Positions 1 to 10,677 of a stretch of DNA of 64,000 bases are shown here, piece by piece. A program made the translations under genes and the position numbers. The stretch comes from Endozoicomonas sp. 4G (lineage in GTDB: Bacteria; Pseudomonadota; Gammaproteobacteria; Pseudomonadales; Endozoicomonadaceae). The notes under the pieces were generated by a model. The model worked only from the letters and a program-made list of their open reading frames with translations, did not search any database and was not told the origin of the DNA. Each line of letters begins with the position of its first letter. Positions within the stretch are counted from its first letter, which is position 1. The stretch is from positions 1,064,698 to 1,128,697 of the forward strand of contig NZ_CP082909.1 of assembly GCF_023822025.1 (NCBI RefSeq). Reading direction: 5' to 3'.

Positions 1-2108
1 AAGCATTATTAACGCCTAAGGGCGATGAATGGTTACCCACTCAAGCTTATTTGCACTTTTTACTGCAAAGAGTTCAGATGTCTCTCTTTATAGATCATGA
101 GGATTACTCAATTACTAAAGAAAATAATGTTTTTTTTGAAAGTGCCCTTAAAGGAAATATTGACGAAAATGTTATCAAGGATTTGGCATTTTTTCTTGGC
201 CATCTGACTCCAAACCTGCGATCTTTACAAAGAATGGATAATCCAGATAAGACAGAAATTATTTATCGCATTGTTTTAAACTACCTGATTGAAACATGTG
301 TCAGGGTTCTGATGCACAACGAATTTGATACCAGTTCTGAAACAGTAAAACAACTTACAGAAAAACCAGAGCAATTTAGTCTGGAAGACATCTACGCCTC
401 CAACAAAAAAGACATTGCTACAGCTTTTAATGTATTACAAATGTCTAATTTCCTTTTTACAAAAATTGCCTTTGATCCTTTTCAGGAAGAGACTTTTCAT
501 AACGAGACTTTTCATAACGAGACTTTTCATAACGAGACTTTTCATAACGAGACTTTTCATAACGAGAATTTCGATCTTATTTTTTATGATCGTGAGGTGG
601 AAGTGCTTCAGCTTGATATCAAGAATATGCGAAAGATTATTGATGGCAATAAAAATCTTATTCCACTTTTTTTTAATCACCTGCATCCTGCTGCCAAGTA
701 TCGATCAGCCAACTTGAATTTCGAAAACAAAGAGTTTTTAAATAAATTCACGTTAACCGTTTTAAAAAAGTACAAAGACCGAACAAAAAATAAAGAAGTA
801 AAAACGTCACTACACGCTTTTCTAAAAACTACAGGATATAAATCGGATTTTTTCAGTGAAGAAAAAACAGATGAATTAATCTCTTTATTCAGGGAAAATA
901 CCCCAGAGCTTCTGATTAATGTTCCGAATGGAAAAGGTGGTTTTAGACAAACCTGTTACCGTTGTCGTAAACTTTATGAAACTAAAACCCCCATAAGAGG
1001 AAGTAGTCGTACAACAAACAAGGCCACTAGCACATCAAGAGCCACTGGCACATCAAGAGCCACTGGCACATCAAGAGCCACTGGCACATCAAGAGCCACT
1101 GGCACATCAAGAGCCACTGGCAAATCAAAAGAAAAGCTGATAAAGCCTTTTCACAAAGGTTGCATAAAAAAAGACAAGCAAATCAGGAAACAAGCAGAAC
1201 AATTATATAAAAGAATGGAAAAGGGATACCCCAAAAAACGAATGTCCGAAGCAAACAACTACTATAACCCTGTCCCTGATGGCTTTGAGCTGATCAGGGT
1301 TAATGGCGATGGTAACTGTATGTATTCATCCATCGCAGAGATATTTAACAAAAATGTACGATCAAGACAAGAAGGTCTATGGAACCAGCAAACAGTAAGG
1401 CAGATGATGGATTCTAATCTTCGCCAGATTTATTCAGCGATTCAAAATCATCCTGACCAGGAAAAACTGATGCAAGAGCTTGGGCTACTATTGGAAATCG
1501 ATGCTGACTTGATTCCAGAGGTTCTCTATAACAATGTCATTACAATTTCAGCCTCTATCGGTCAGTCGGAGTTAGGCCGATTACAACAATTTGGCGATGC
1601 CCAGCTGATGACTTTGCTGGTGCCGACACAGGGTGTCTGGTTCCCGGTCATTACCCAAGGTAACTGCGGGGCTTATCACGAGATTTATGACCTGAGGCGT
1701 TGGGTCAAACTGGCTCCGAACCTTTTAGCCATGCTGTTACAAAATGAGAATTATCGATTTCCTGATCTCACTGAAAATCAAAGGGAAAAGCTTTTGCAGT
1801 TGTTGTTAGGGCAAATGTTGTTAGAGCAAAATTTCGATCAAGCTGAGCTCTTTGTCTCTCAAATTCTGGCAGCCCCCCATGACTCTCCGGCTTATCTTAT
1901 CCACTACCCCAGTTCAGTCGCCCTTCTGGAACATTTTGATGCAGCAGTAAGCATTGAAACAGCTCAGAATATGGAGCTTAATCCCACTTCTTCCCTTTCA
2001 ACCAATGAGACTTACCATGAGAAGGAGAGTAACCCCTTATTGTTAATGATTGAAACCAGTCTTGGAACACTCGTTACTATGCCAGATGCACTCACCAATA
2101 CTATGTAA
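1..2108 (+). CDS. Secreted OTU-domain protein, 3' part (5' end outside window)
   Basis: The reading frame is open from the first base and matches the paralog at 2287-6288 from its residue about 700 onward, so this is the C-terminal half of a long protein. Visible parts are a lysine-rich region, a CxxC...HxxxC cluster near 953-1160 that could bind zinc, and a C-terminal OTU-like cysteine protease domain. In the OTU domain the motif NGDGNCMYSS holds the candidate catalytic Cys (codon 1317-1319), and the candidate His lies in YHEIYDLRR (codon 1677-1679). OTU proteins are deubiquitinases or related peptidases, and bacterial ones usually act inside host cells. Activity and secretion of this copy are inferred from its paralogs. 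It carries two in-frame tandem repeats that the paralogs lack. A TTG at 51 could be read as a start, but homology continues upstream of it. Confidence 0.85.
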   Translation, partial: ALLTPKGDEWLPTQAYLHFLLQRVQMSLFIDHEDYSITKENNVFFESALKGNIDENVIKDLAFFLGHLTPNLRSLQRMDNPDKTEIIYRIVLNYLIETCVRVLMHNEFDTSSETVKQLTEKPEQFSLEDIYASNKKDIATAFNVLQMSNFLFTKIAFDPFQEETFHNETFHNETFHNETFHNETFHNENFDLIFYDREVEVLQLDIKNMRKIIDGNKNLIPLFFNHLHPAAKYRSANLNFENKEFLNKFTLTVLKKYKDRTKNKEVKTSLHAFLKTTGYKSDFFSEEKTDELISLFRENTPELLINVPNGKGGFRQTCYRCRKLYETKTPIRGSSRTTNKATSTSRATGTSRATGTSRATGTSRATGTSRATGKSKEKLIKPFHKGCIKKDKQIRKQAEQLYKRMEKGYPKKRMSEANNYYNPVPDGFELIRVNGDGNCMYSSIAEIFNKNVRSRQEGLWNQQTVRQMMDSNLRQIYSAIQNHPDQEKLMQELGLLLEIDADLIPEVLYNNVITISASIGQSELGRLQQFGDAQLMTLLVPTQGVWFPVITQGNCGAYHEIYDLRRWVKLAPNLLAMLLQNENYRFPDLTENQREKLLQLLLGQMLLEQNFDQAELFVSQILAAPHDSPAYLIHYPSSVALLEHFDAAVSIETAQNMELNPTSSLSTNETYHEKESNPLLLMIETSLGTLVTMPDALTNTM
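489..563 (+). repeat. Five-copy 15-bp in-frame tandem repeat (ETFHN)
   Basis: Five perfect copies of GAGACTTTTCATAAC encode ETFHN repeats inside the first OTU paralog. The paralogs at 2287 and 6475 have no expansion here, so this is a recent slippage expansion that keeps the frame. Confidence 0.95.
1023..1130 (+). repeat. Six-copy 18-bp in-frame tandem repeat (ATGTSR)
   Basis: Six 18-bp units of the type GCCACTGGCACATCAAGA (first and last degenerate) encode ATGTSR repeats between the CxxC and HxxxC parts of the putative zinc cluster. The paralog at 2287 has one unit-like segment here. Confidence 0.95.
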
Positions 2109-2286
2109 GAAACGCCATTTTGCCGTTTCGCCAGAGGTGAACGGGATGATCAAATAATAATAAGCAATCGCAAAGCAGATGTTTTTAAAATACGCTAGTA
2201 TTTACTCGCTACAGTGTTTATTAAGAAAAACCTTACCAGTGACGTTCAATTCAGAAAGTTTTAATAGCCTATAAGGACTACCAAGT

Positions 2287-5200
2287 ATGATTTTTATTGC
2301 GTTATCTAAATTAAATAAAATCAGAATTTATTTTATCGCTTTATTAATAACCATGATATCAGGGAGAGCTCTTGCACTGAACGAAAAACAAAAAGGTGTA
2401 CTAAAACAACTCACCATTGAAGAATATGCAGAACTTGATAAAGCACTTGAAGAAAAAGGTTTGTACGGGAAAGCTGAATCCTATATTGATAAAGTTATGT
2501 CAAATGTTAATAAAATAAATAGAAAGCATTTCTTTGTTAACGAAAATAGGGAAATAGCTGAGAAAATGGGTGTTAAGGCTACTGATAAGACCACTAAATT
2601 TGGAATACCTCACACCCAGCTAAGGACGTTTAATCTTGTTCAGGCAATGATTCATTATGCCAAAGCAGAACCTATCGAGCAATCAATCTTCTTAAATTCA
2701 GAGCAAGTAACGGCTGTTGAAAGTAATGAAGCAGCCAGTGCTGTTATAGATTACGTCAATAGATGGCTGTCCAAAAGAGATGAGCAACAGTCGACAAACG
2801 ATACAAATTGGGTAAAGCTGCTCTATGAACCCCCAGGTTATAACAGACGCAGAACGCGTATTATTAAGGTAAAAAAAAATATAGACTTTGATTTGCAATT
2901 AATTAACCCGTTTTATCATCCAGATCTTCAAGTACACCTGCTACGTAATGGATCATTTCATTTAACCAATGTAAATATAATTCGGGAAGAAAGTTTAGAA
3001 GATGGAGATAAAATAATTCACCAGGATAAAAAAAGAAATTCACCCACATTACTCACGAGAAATTCCGCATCAAAAGCCAGAGAGATTTATATTGCAGTTA
3101 ATAGACTTAAAGAACTCCTTAACAATAAATATCCAGATAAATTCACATTAAGTATCGATGACCAAAATATGTTTCAGGTGACTCTGGACTTTGTGGCACC
3201 CTATGGATGGTGGGAAGATGCATTTTTTAGAATAAAGTTTAATTTTGATAATATTGATAGCGGAGAACCAAAAATTGATGTTAAATATTCACCAAGGGTA
3301 GCCCACCTTACTGGCAAGAAACTTTGCGTGATGCAGAAAAATTCTGCACGCTATGAGCCAGAGATTCTTTCTATAGAAGAGCAGATTTTAAATGTTATCA
3401 ATTTTATGGCAGCTGATTTAGATATAAAATCAGAAGGTATTCTTCACTATAGTACCGATGAAGAAACCCAACAGAATTTGATTACAGAGGAAATAATCAA
3501 CGTAAATACCGAAGCACAAAAAGCTAACACACTTCTTTATATAGAAACCGATCATAGTAAGATAGAAAAAAGTGTACATGAAAGACTAAAGGATGGAGAA
3601 GATCCGGCTTTTGAGTATTTGCTGATTGATGAGTTGGATTCAGAATCAGCAAGGACTGATATTTTTATTCCTGTCAAAATGTATAATGAAGCTGAGATTG
3701 TTGAATTTGACTATACCTCCTTTATAAATTTTAGTGGCGTTATCAATGAAGCCAGGAGAAAGTCGGGATTTAAAATACCAATAGATATTGAACCTACTGT
3801 TTATTACAAAAATAAAAAACTGGATAGCCATAATTTTCAACAAACTTTGTATGGAATAAAGAAGGGTGATATAAAGAAGAAGAAAAAAGGAGAAGAAGAA
3901 AATAAAAACAAGAAAAATCATGACACTTTAACGATGATTGTTAAAGTTCCTATTTATGAAAAGCAACCATTTGAAAATGCTATAGCCAACTCATCTGGCT
4001 ATTACTACGTTCCAGAAAATTCGCACCATTTAACGCCGAACGAGATAGTTGACGAAAGCAAGTCACTCAAACCCATAAAATGGGAAATACATTTAGTTGA
4101 AAATAAAAAATTGGCAAAAGCTAATAATATGCTTTATCAATACAACCTACTTTTGCCTTCAGACACAGAAAAGACAACAGAACGCTATAGAGGAATATCT
4201 CAGTATGGAAGTTTGCCTAACGTCTGGATACCTACTGTTAGCAATGATATGTCGGAAGTCGAAAAAAAGTTCGCTTTGATGTGCATGTATGACTTATCAA
4301 GACATAAATTTAAAATTCCAAATAATCTCAAAAAATACTCCGTTTCAAATCTGGGTAATGACATTATTACCAAAGCATTATTAACGCCTAAGGACGATAG
4401 ATGGTTACCCACTCAAGCTTATTTGTTTTTTTTGCTGCAAAGAGTTCAGATGTCTCTCCTTATAGATCATGTGGATTACTCTATTGCTAAAGAAAACAAT
4501 GTTTTTTTTGAAAGTGTCCTTAATGGAAATATTGACGAAAATGTTATCAAGGATTTGGCATTTTTTCTTGGCCATCTGACTCCAAGTTTGAGAACCGTAC
4601 ATAAAATGGATAGCCAAGATAAGACTGAAATTATTTATCGCATTGTTTTAAACTACCTCACTGAACTATGTGTCAGGACTCTGATGCACGACGAACTTAA
4701 TACCGGTACTGGAATAGTAAAACAACTTATAGAAAAACCGGAGCAATTCAGCCTGGAGGACATCTATGCTTCTAACACAAAAGATATTGCTGTAGCTTTT
4801 AATGTATTACAAATTTCTGACCTCCTTTTTACAAAAATTGCCTTTAATCCTTTTCAGAAAGAGACTTTCGATCTTACTTTTTATGATTATGAGTTAGAAG
4901 CGCTTCAGCTTGATATCAAGAATATGCGTAATATTATTGATGGCAAAAAAAATCTTATTCCACTTTTTTTAAATCACTTGTATCCTGCTGCCAAGTATCA
5001 CTCAGCCGACCTGAATTTCGAAAATAAAGAATTTTTAGATAAATTTACGTCAAACGTTTTGAAAAAGTATGAAGACAGAACAAAAAACAAAAAAGTAAAA
5101 GCTTCACTGCAAGCTTTTCTAAAAAACACAGAACAAACATCGGATTTTTTCAGCAAAGAAAAAACGGATGAATTAGTTTCTTCATTCAGGAAAAAAACTC

Positions 5201-6288
5201 CAGAGCTTCTGATTAATGTTCCGAATGGAAAAGGTGGTTTCAGACAAACCTGCTACCGTTGTCGTAAACTTTATGACACTAAAACCCCCATAGGAGGAAG
5301 TAGTCGTACGATAAGCAGAGCCACTGTCCAATCCAAAGAAAAGCGGATAAAGCCTTTACACAAAGGTTGCATGAAAGAAGACAAGCTCATCAGGAAACAA
5401 GCAAGGGAATTATATAAAAGAATGGAAAAGGGATACCCCAAAAAACAGATTCTCAAACCCGATTATGTCTATAACCCTGTCCCCGATGGTTTCGAGCTGA
5501 TAAGGATTAATGGCGATGGGAACTGTATGTACTCATCCATTGCAGAGATATTCAACAGAAATGAGCAGTCAAGGCAAGAAGGACTATGGAACCAGCAAAC
5601 AGTAAGGCAGATGATGCATGATAACCTTCGCCAGATTTATTCCGCGATTCAGAATCATTCTGACCAGGAAAAAATGATGCAAGAGCTTGGGCTACTATCG
5701 GGGATTGATGCTGATTTGATTCAAGCGGTTCTCGATAACCATGTCATTGCCGAGTCAGCCTCTTCCGGTCAGTCGGAGTTAGGCCAATTACAACAATTTG
5801 GCGATGCCCAGCTGATGACTTTGCTGGTGCCGACACAGAGTGTCTGGTTCCCGGTCATTACCCAAGGTGACTATGGGACTTATCACGAGATTTATGACTT
5901 GAGGCGTTGGGTCAAACTGGCTCCGAACCTTTTGGCCATGCTGTTAAATAGCGGGAATTATCGATTTCCTGATCTCACTGAACATCAAAGGACAAAGCTT
6001 TTGCAGTTGTTGTTAGAGCAAAGTTTCGATCAAGCTGAGCTCTTTGTCTCTCAAATTCTGCGAGCCCCTCATCAGTCTTCAGCTTATCTTATTCACTACC
6101 CCAGTTCTGCTGCTCTCCTGGAACACTTTGATGCAGCAGTAAGCATTGAAGCAGCTCAGAATACAGAGGTTGATCTATCACAAACCGCTGAGGTTGATGA
6201 GGCTTTACAAGACAGCAACCCCTTATCGTTAATGATTCTAGCTGGAGCACTGCTTACCACGTCAAACACACCCACCAGTACTATGTAA
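2287..6288 (+). CDS. Giant secreted OTU-domain protein (1333 aa), paralog 2
   Basis: It starts with a Sec-type signal peptide (basic residues, hydrophobic core near residues 12-27, ALA before LNEKQK). The central region of about 1000 residues matches no family I recognise. A possible zinc cluster (TCYRCRKLY ... HKGC) follows near residues 980-1020. The OTU domain is at about residues 1060-1225: NGDGNCMYSS contains candidate catalytic Cys1080 and TYHEIYDLRR contains candidate His1200. OTU enzymes cleave ubiquitin chains, and bacteria have no ubiquitin, so a host target is the natural inference. The ATG follows AAGGA by about 9 bases. The gene lies in a tandem array with its own upstream region, which is similar to that of its neighbours. 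Deubiquitinase activity is not shown by sequence alone. Confidence 0.85.
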   Translation: MIFIALSKLNKIRIYFIALLITMISGRALALNEKQKGVLKQLTIEEYAELDKALEEKGLYGKAESYIDKVMSNVNKINRKHFFVNENREIAEKMGVKATDKTTKFGIPHTQLRTFNLVQAMIHYAKAEPIEQSIFLNSEQVTAVESNEAASAVIDYVNRWLSKRDEQQSTNDTNWVKLLYEPPGYNRRRTRIIKVKKNIDFDLQLINPFYHPDLQVHLLRNGSFHLTNVNIIREESLEDGDKIIHQDKKRNSPTLLTRNSASKAREIYIAVNRLKELLNNKYPDKFTLSIDDQNMFQVTLDFVAPYGWWEDAFFRIKFNFDNIDSGEPKIDVKYSPRVAHLTGKKLCVMQKNSARYEPEILSIEEQILNVINFMAADLDIKSEGILHYSTDEETQQNLITEEIINVNTEAQKANTLLYIETDHSKIEKSVHERLKDGEDPAFEYLLIDELDSESARTDIFIPVKMYNEAEIVEFDYTSFINFSGVINEARRKSGFKIPIDIEPTVYYKNKKLDSHNFQQTLYGIKKGDIKKKKKGEEENKNKKNHDTLTMIVKVPIYEKQPFENAIANSSGYYYVPENSHHLTPNEIVDESKSLKPIKWEIHLVENKKLAKANNMLYQYNLLLPSDTEKTTERYRGISQYGSLPNVWIPTVSNDMSEVEKKFALMCMYDLSRHKFKIPNNLKKYSVSNLGNDIITKALLTPKDDRWLPTQAYLFFLLQRVQMSLLIDHVDYSIAKENNVFFESVLNGNIDENVIKDLAFFLGHLTPSLRTVHKMDSQDKTEIIYRIVLNYLTELCVRTLMHDELNTGTGIVKQLIEKPEQFSLEDIYASNTKDIAVAFNVLQISDLLFTKIAFNPFQKETFDLTFYDYELEALQLDIKNMRNIIDGKKNLIPLFLNHLYPAAKYHSADLNFENKEFLDKFTSNVLKKYEDRTKNKKVKASLQAFLKNTEQTSDFFSKEKTDELVSSFRKKTPELLINVPNGKGGFRQTCYRCRKLYDTKTPIGGSSRTISRATVQSKEKRIKPLHKGCMKEDKLIRKQARELYKRMEKGYPKKQILKPDYVYNPVPDGFELIRINGDGNCMYSSIAEIFNRNEQSRQEGLWNQQTVRQMMHDNLRQIYSAIQNHSDQEKMMQELGLLSGIDADLIQAVLDNHVIAESASSGQSELGQLQQFGDAQLMTLLVPTQSVWFPVITQGDYGTYHEIYDLRRWVKLAPNLLAMLLNSGNYRFPDLTEHQRTKLLQLLLEQSFDQAELFVSQILRAPHQSSAYLIHYPSSAALLEHFDAAVSIEAAQNTEVDLSQTAEVDEALQDSNPLSLMILAGALLTTSNTPTSTM

Positions 6289-6309
6289 CCGCCGTCTGAA
6301 GAAAGCCCT

Positions 6310-6344
6310 GAAGCTTGAAGCTTGAAGCTTGAAGCTTGAAGCTT
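6310..6344 (+). repeat. Five-copy 7-bp tandem repeat between paralogs
   Basis: Five perfect copies of GAAGCTT lie just after the stop codon of the 2287-6288 gene. They do not code for anything visible and are a candidate slippage site. Confidence 0.95.
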
Positions 6345-6474
6345 TGTGCCAACAATCGGAAAGCAGATGTTTTTAAAACAAGCTACTCTTCATTCGCTAC
6401 CGGGGTTGCTAAGATATACATAGCCAGTGACGTTCAATGCAGAAACGTTTTAGATATCATAAGGATTGCCAAGT

Positions 6475-9400
6475 ATGATTTTTACTGCCTTATCTAAATC
6501 GAATAAAATCAGCATTTATTTTATCGTTTTATTGATAATGTTAATGTCAGAAAGTGCTCTTGCACTAGACAAAAAGCATAGAAGCATACTAAAACAGCTC
6601 ACCCTCCAAGAGTATCGAGAACTTAATCAAAAACTTGAAGAAAAAGGTTTATACAGGGAAGCTGAACGTTACATTGACGACGCGATGGCAAACGCGGATA
6701 GAAAAAAAAGATATAAATTTTTAAAAAATGAAAATAAGGAAATAGCCAAAACAATGGGTGTCAAAGCGAGTGCTACCAAGTTTGGAATACCTTATAGCCT
6801 GTTAAGGACGTTTAATCTTGTTCAGGTAATGATTCACTTCGATACAGCAAACAGGATCGGCAAAAAAAGTGTAAAACACCTAACGGTCAATAAACATAAT
6901 AGAGCAGCCCGTGTTGTCAGAAAGTATGCACGAAAATTGTTAGCAAGATCTCAAAAATCGCTCCAAAAGAGTACGAATTGGATAAGTGTGTATCATGAAG
7001 ACCGTGCTTATCAACATCTGGGAACAAATATTATTAGATCAGCAAAAAATAAAGACTTTGATATTCATTCAATAGATCCTTTCTGGCATCCATATAATTT
7101 ACTGCACGTGCTACGCAATGGAGAATTTGTTCTGACCGATGTCAATATCATTCGGAAAGGAACTTTAAAAGATGGTGATAAAATAATTTCACCCAATGAT
7201 GTTAACTTATCGCTTATACAAACATCAACCACAATAAACTCTGCATCCAAAGCTAGAGAGATTTATATTGCAGTTAATAAACTTCAAGCTTTTCTTAATA
7301 AGAAGTATCCCGATAAATTTAGTTTAACGATTAACGACAGTAATATGTTTGAGGTGTCACTGGATTTTGTAGCACCCTATGGTTGGTGGAAAGATGCATT
7401 TTTTAGAGTCGTGTTTAATTTTGACAATATTGGTACAGAAGGCCCTGACATTGATGTTGAATATGCTCCAAGGGTATCCCACCTTATGGGAAATGAACTT
7501 TGCCTGATGCAAAGCTTTAAAAGCTCTAAAAGGTTCAACCATGATTTTAACGAATACTGGTGGTCCTATTGCTCGAAACGTGTACGCTATGGATCAGACA
7601 ACTTTTCTATAGAAGAGCAAATTTTGAACATTATTAATTTTATGCTATCTGACTTAGACATAAGATCAGAAGGCATTCTTGCCTATAACTTTAAAGAAAA
7701 AAGCCCCCGAAGATTGATTGCAAAAGAAATAATCCGCGTTAATAATCGAGCTCAAAAAGTTCACAAGCGCCTTTATGTAGAAACAGATCATGACAAGATA
7801 AAAAAAAGCGTACGTAAAAGAATAAAAAAAGATGGAGAAGACCCAACCTTCGATTATTTGGTGATTGATGATGAGTTCAATGCAGAGTTTACAGAATTCG
7901 ATAATACACAGAAGGATGAATCAACAAGAACTGATATTTTTATTCCTGTCCAAATGTATGCTGAAGCTAAGATTGTAGAATTTGATTATCTTGCAATCAG
8001 TAACATTTATGACCTAATCGATGAAGCTAGAATGAAGTCGGGTTTTGCAATACCTGAAAGAGTTCAACCTGTTGTTTATTATAAAAATCAAAAGCTGGGT
8101 GAACATAATTTTCAACAGGTTTTAGATGGGATAAGGATAAGAAACTCAAAAGCCAGACACAAGAGAAAGCATGACTTCCTGACGATGATTGTTAAAGTTC
8201 CTGGTTATGAAAAGCATGCATTTGAAAATGCAATACCTGAACAAGGCAGTTTGGATGAATATTATTATATTCCAGAAAATCCGCGCCAGCTGACAATTCA
8301 AGAGAAGCTTAACGAAAGCAAGCTAGGCAAACCCATAGAATGGGAAATACATTTATTTGAAAACAAGAAATTAGCCAAAGCTAATAATATGATTTATCAA
8401 TACAAACTTATTTTACCTGTAGAAACGCAACAGACAACAGAACGGTTTAGAGGAGGATCTCAGTATGGAAATCATGCCAATGTCTGGATACCCACTATTA
8501 GAGATGACATGTCAGAAATTCAAAAAAAATTCGCTTTGATGTCAATGTTTGACTTATCAAGCAGTGAATTACAAATCCCAAGTAATCTAAAAAAAGGCGC
8601 TGTTTCTAACTTTGGTAATAACATTATTACCAAGTCATTATTCATGCCAAAGGAGAATGACTGGGTGCCAACTCAGGCCTATTTAGCGTTGTTGCTGCAA
8701 CAAGTTCAGATGTCTTCCCTTATCACTCGTCAGGATTACTCAATTGCTGAGGCGAACAATGTTTTTTTTGAACATGTCATTAATGGCAATATTGACAAGA
8801 ATATTATCAAAGATTTAGCCTATTTTGTTGGCTACCTGGCTCCAAGCCTTAGTCATCTATCCGGAATGAGCGAACGGGACAAGGAAGAATTTATTCATCG
8901 TATTGTTATAAACTATCTCATTGAAATATGTGTTAGGACTCTTTTATATAACGAGTTTGATGCAACTACTGGAATCATCAAAGAACTTATAAAAAAACCA
9001 GAGCAATTTAGTCTGGAAAGTATCTACACTGCCAACCCAAAAGGTATCTCTTTAGCTTTTAATGTATTGCAAATTACTGATTTCCTTATTACTAAAATCG
9101 TCTTCGATCGTAATAAAGAAAATAAAATCGACTTTACTGTTTATGAAAGTGAGGTAGAAAGTCTTCAGTCCAGTATCAAGAGCATACGTAATATTCTTGA
9201 TGGAGAGAAAAATCTTATTCCAGTGTTTTTGCGTCAATTGTTGCCTGTCGCCAGCTATTACTCCGACGATATGGATTTCGAAAGCAATGAGTTTTTAGAT
9301 AAGTTTACGCTCAGTGTTTTAGAAAATTATCGAAGTCGAACAAAAAACAACGAGGTAAAAGCTACACTGCATGCTTTTTTGAAAAACACAGAGCAAAAAT

Positions 9401-10548
9401 CAGAATTTTTTTGCCAGGAAAAAACAAATGAATTAATCTCTTTATTCAGAAAGAATACGCCAGAGCTTCTGATCAACGCTCCGAATGAGCAGGGTGGCTT
9501 CAGACAAACTTGTTACCATTGTCGTCAACTTTATGAAACAAGAGACTCCATAAGAGGGAAAGGGCGTACCAAAAACAGAACCACTGGCAAACCAAAAAAA
9601 ACACTGGTAAGGCCTTTTCACGAAATCTGCATGGAAAAAGACAGATACATCAGGCAACAAGCTGGGAAATTATTTAAAAAGATGGAAAAGAGCTATCCAA
9701 AAAAACAACGGGTCGGCCCTGATTATCATTATAACCCGGTCCCCGACGGTTTTGAGCTGATAAGGATTAATGGTGATGGTAACTGTATGTACTCGTCCAT
9801 TGCAGAGATATTCAACAGGAATATATGGACAAGACAAGCAGGCCCATGGAACCAGCAAAAAATAAGGAAGACAATAGATTATAACCTTCGTCAGATTTAT
9901 TTCTCGATTGATTCTGACGAAGGAAAACTGGTGCAAGAGCTTGAGCTACTATTGGGGATCGATGCTGGCATGATTCCGGCCATTCTTAATAATAAAATCA
10001 TTACTGATTCAGACTCTTTCGCTCAGTCAGAGTTAGGCCGATTGCAACAATTTGGCGATGCCCAGCTTATTGCCTTGCTGGTGCCGACACAGGGTGTCTG
10101 GTTCCCGGTGATTACACAAGGCCACAATGGGTCTTTTCACGAGATGTATGACCTGAGGCGTTGGGTTAATCTTGCTCCTAACCTTTTGGCCGTTCTGTTA
10201 CAAAACGAAAATTACAAATTTCCTGATCTCACTGAAAGACAAAGGGGAACACTTTTACAGTTGTTGTTAAGCCAGAATTTCGATCAGGCTAAGCTCTTCG
10301 TCTCCCAAATTATGGTAGACCCTCATCAGTCTTCAGCTTATCTTATCCACTACCCCAGTTCTGTGGCTCTTATGGAACACTTTGATGCGGCGGTCAGTAT
10401 TGAAGCCCCCCAGAATATGGCTGTTAATTTGTCACGAACCACTCCGATGGATGAGACTTTACAGGACAGCAACCCCTTATCATTAATGATTCAAACCAGT
10501 GTTGGAGCACTCCTTACTACGCCCGGCACACCCACCAGTAACTTATAA
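6475..10548 (+). CDS. Giant secreted OTU-domain protein (1357 aa), paralog 3
   Basis: This is a full-length paralog of the 2287-6288 gene with the same order: signal peptide, long unassigned N-terminal and central region, CxxC/HxxxC cluster, and C-terminal OTU domain with candidate Cys1104 (GDGNCMYSS) and His1222 (FHEMYDLRR). I place the start at the ATG at 6475. AAGGA at 6461-6465 is 9 bases upstream of it, whereas the in-frame TTG at 6466 touches that ribosome site and would be too close. The sequence is clearly diverged from paralog 2 along its whole length yet keeps the catalytic motifs, which suggests selection on the OTU activity. A host-directed deubiquitinase is an inference. Confidence 0.85.
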   Translation: MIFTALSKSNKISIYFIVLLIMLMSESALALDKKHRSILKQLTLQEYRELNQKLEEKGLYREAERYIDDAMANADRKKRYKFLKNENKEIAKTMGVKASATKFGIPYSLLRTFNLVQVMIHFDTANRIGKKSVKHLTVNKHNRAARVVRKYARKLLARSQKSLQKSTNWISVYHEDRAYQHLGTNIIRSAKNKDFDIHSIDPFWHPYNLLHVLRNGEFVLTDVNIIRKGTLKDGDKIISPNDVNLSLIQTSTTINSASKAREIYIAVNKLQAFLNKKYPDKFSLTINDSNMFEVSLDFVAPYGWWKDAFFRVVFNFDNIGTEGPDIDVEYAPRVSHLMGNELCLMQSFKSSKRFNHDFNEYWWSYCSKRVRYGSDNFSIEEQILNIINFMLSDLDIRSEGILAYNFKEKSPRRLIAKEIIRVNNRAQKVHKRLYVETDHDKIKKSVRKRIKKDGEDPTFDYLVIDDEFNAEFTEFDNTQKDESTRTDIFIPVQMYAEAKIVEFDYLAISNIYDLIDEARMKSGFAIPERVQPVVYYKNQKLGEHNFQQVLDGIRIRNSKARHKRKHDFLTMIVKVPGYEKHAFENAIPEQGSLDEYYYIPENPRQLTIQEKLNESKLGKPIEWEIHLFENKKLAKANNMIYQYKLILPVETQQTTERFRGGSQYGNHANVWIPTIRDDMSEIQKKFALMSMFDLSSSELQIPSNLKKGAVSNFGNNIITKSLFMPKENDWVPTQAYLALLLQQVQMSSLITRQDYSIAEANNVFFEHVINGNIDKNIIKDLAYFVGYLAPSLSHLSGMSERDKEEFIHRIVINYLIEICVRTLLYNEFDATTGIIKELIKKPEQFSLESIYTANPKGISLAFNVLQITDFLITKIVFDRNKENKIDFTVYESEVESLQSSIKSIRNILDGEKNLIPVFLRQLLPVASYYSDDMDFESNEFLDKFTLSVLENYRSRTKNNEVKATLHAFLKNTEQKSEFFCQEKTNELISLFRKNTPELLINAPNEQGGFRQTCYHCRQLYETRDSIRGKGRTKNRTTGKPKKTLVRPFHEICMEKDRYIRQQAGKLFKKMEKSYPKKQRVGPDYHYNPVPDGFELIRINGDGNCMYSSIAEIFNRNIWTRQAGPWNQQKIRKTIDYNLRQIYFSIDSDEGKLVQELELLLGIDAGMIPAILNNKIITDSDSFAQSELGRLQQFGDAQLIALLVPTQGVWFPVITQGHNGSFHEMYDLRRWVNLAPNLLAVLLQNENYKFPDLTERQRGTLLQLLLSQNFDQAKLFVSQIMVDPHQSSAYLIHYPSSVALMEHFDAAVSIEAPQNMAVNLSRTTPMDETLQDSNPLSLMIQTSVGALLTTPGTPTSNL

Positions 10549-10677
10549 GCTAACATAGGTACCAGCCATTGGAAGCATTCGACACAGGATTCAGCCAGTA
10601 ATGCGTACTCGACCATTGACGTTCATTATAGAAAATTTTAAGCATGTTTAAGCATGATAATGTAAGGATTGCCAAGT

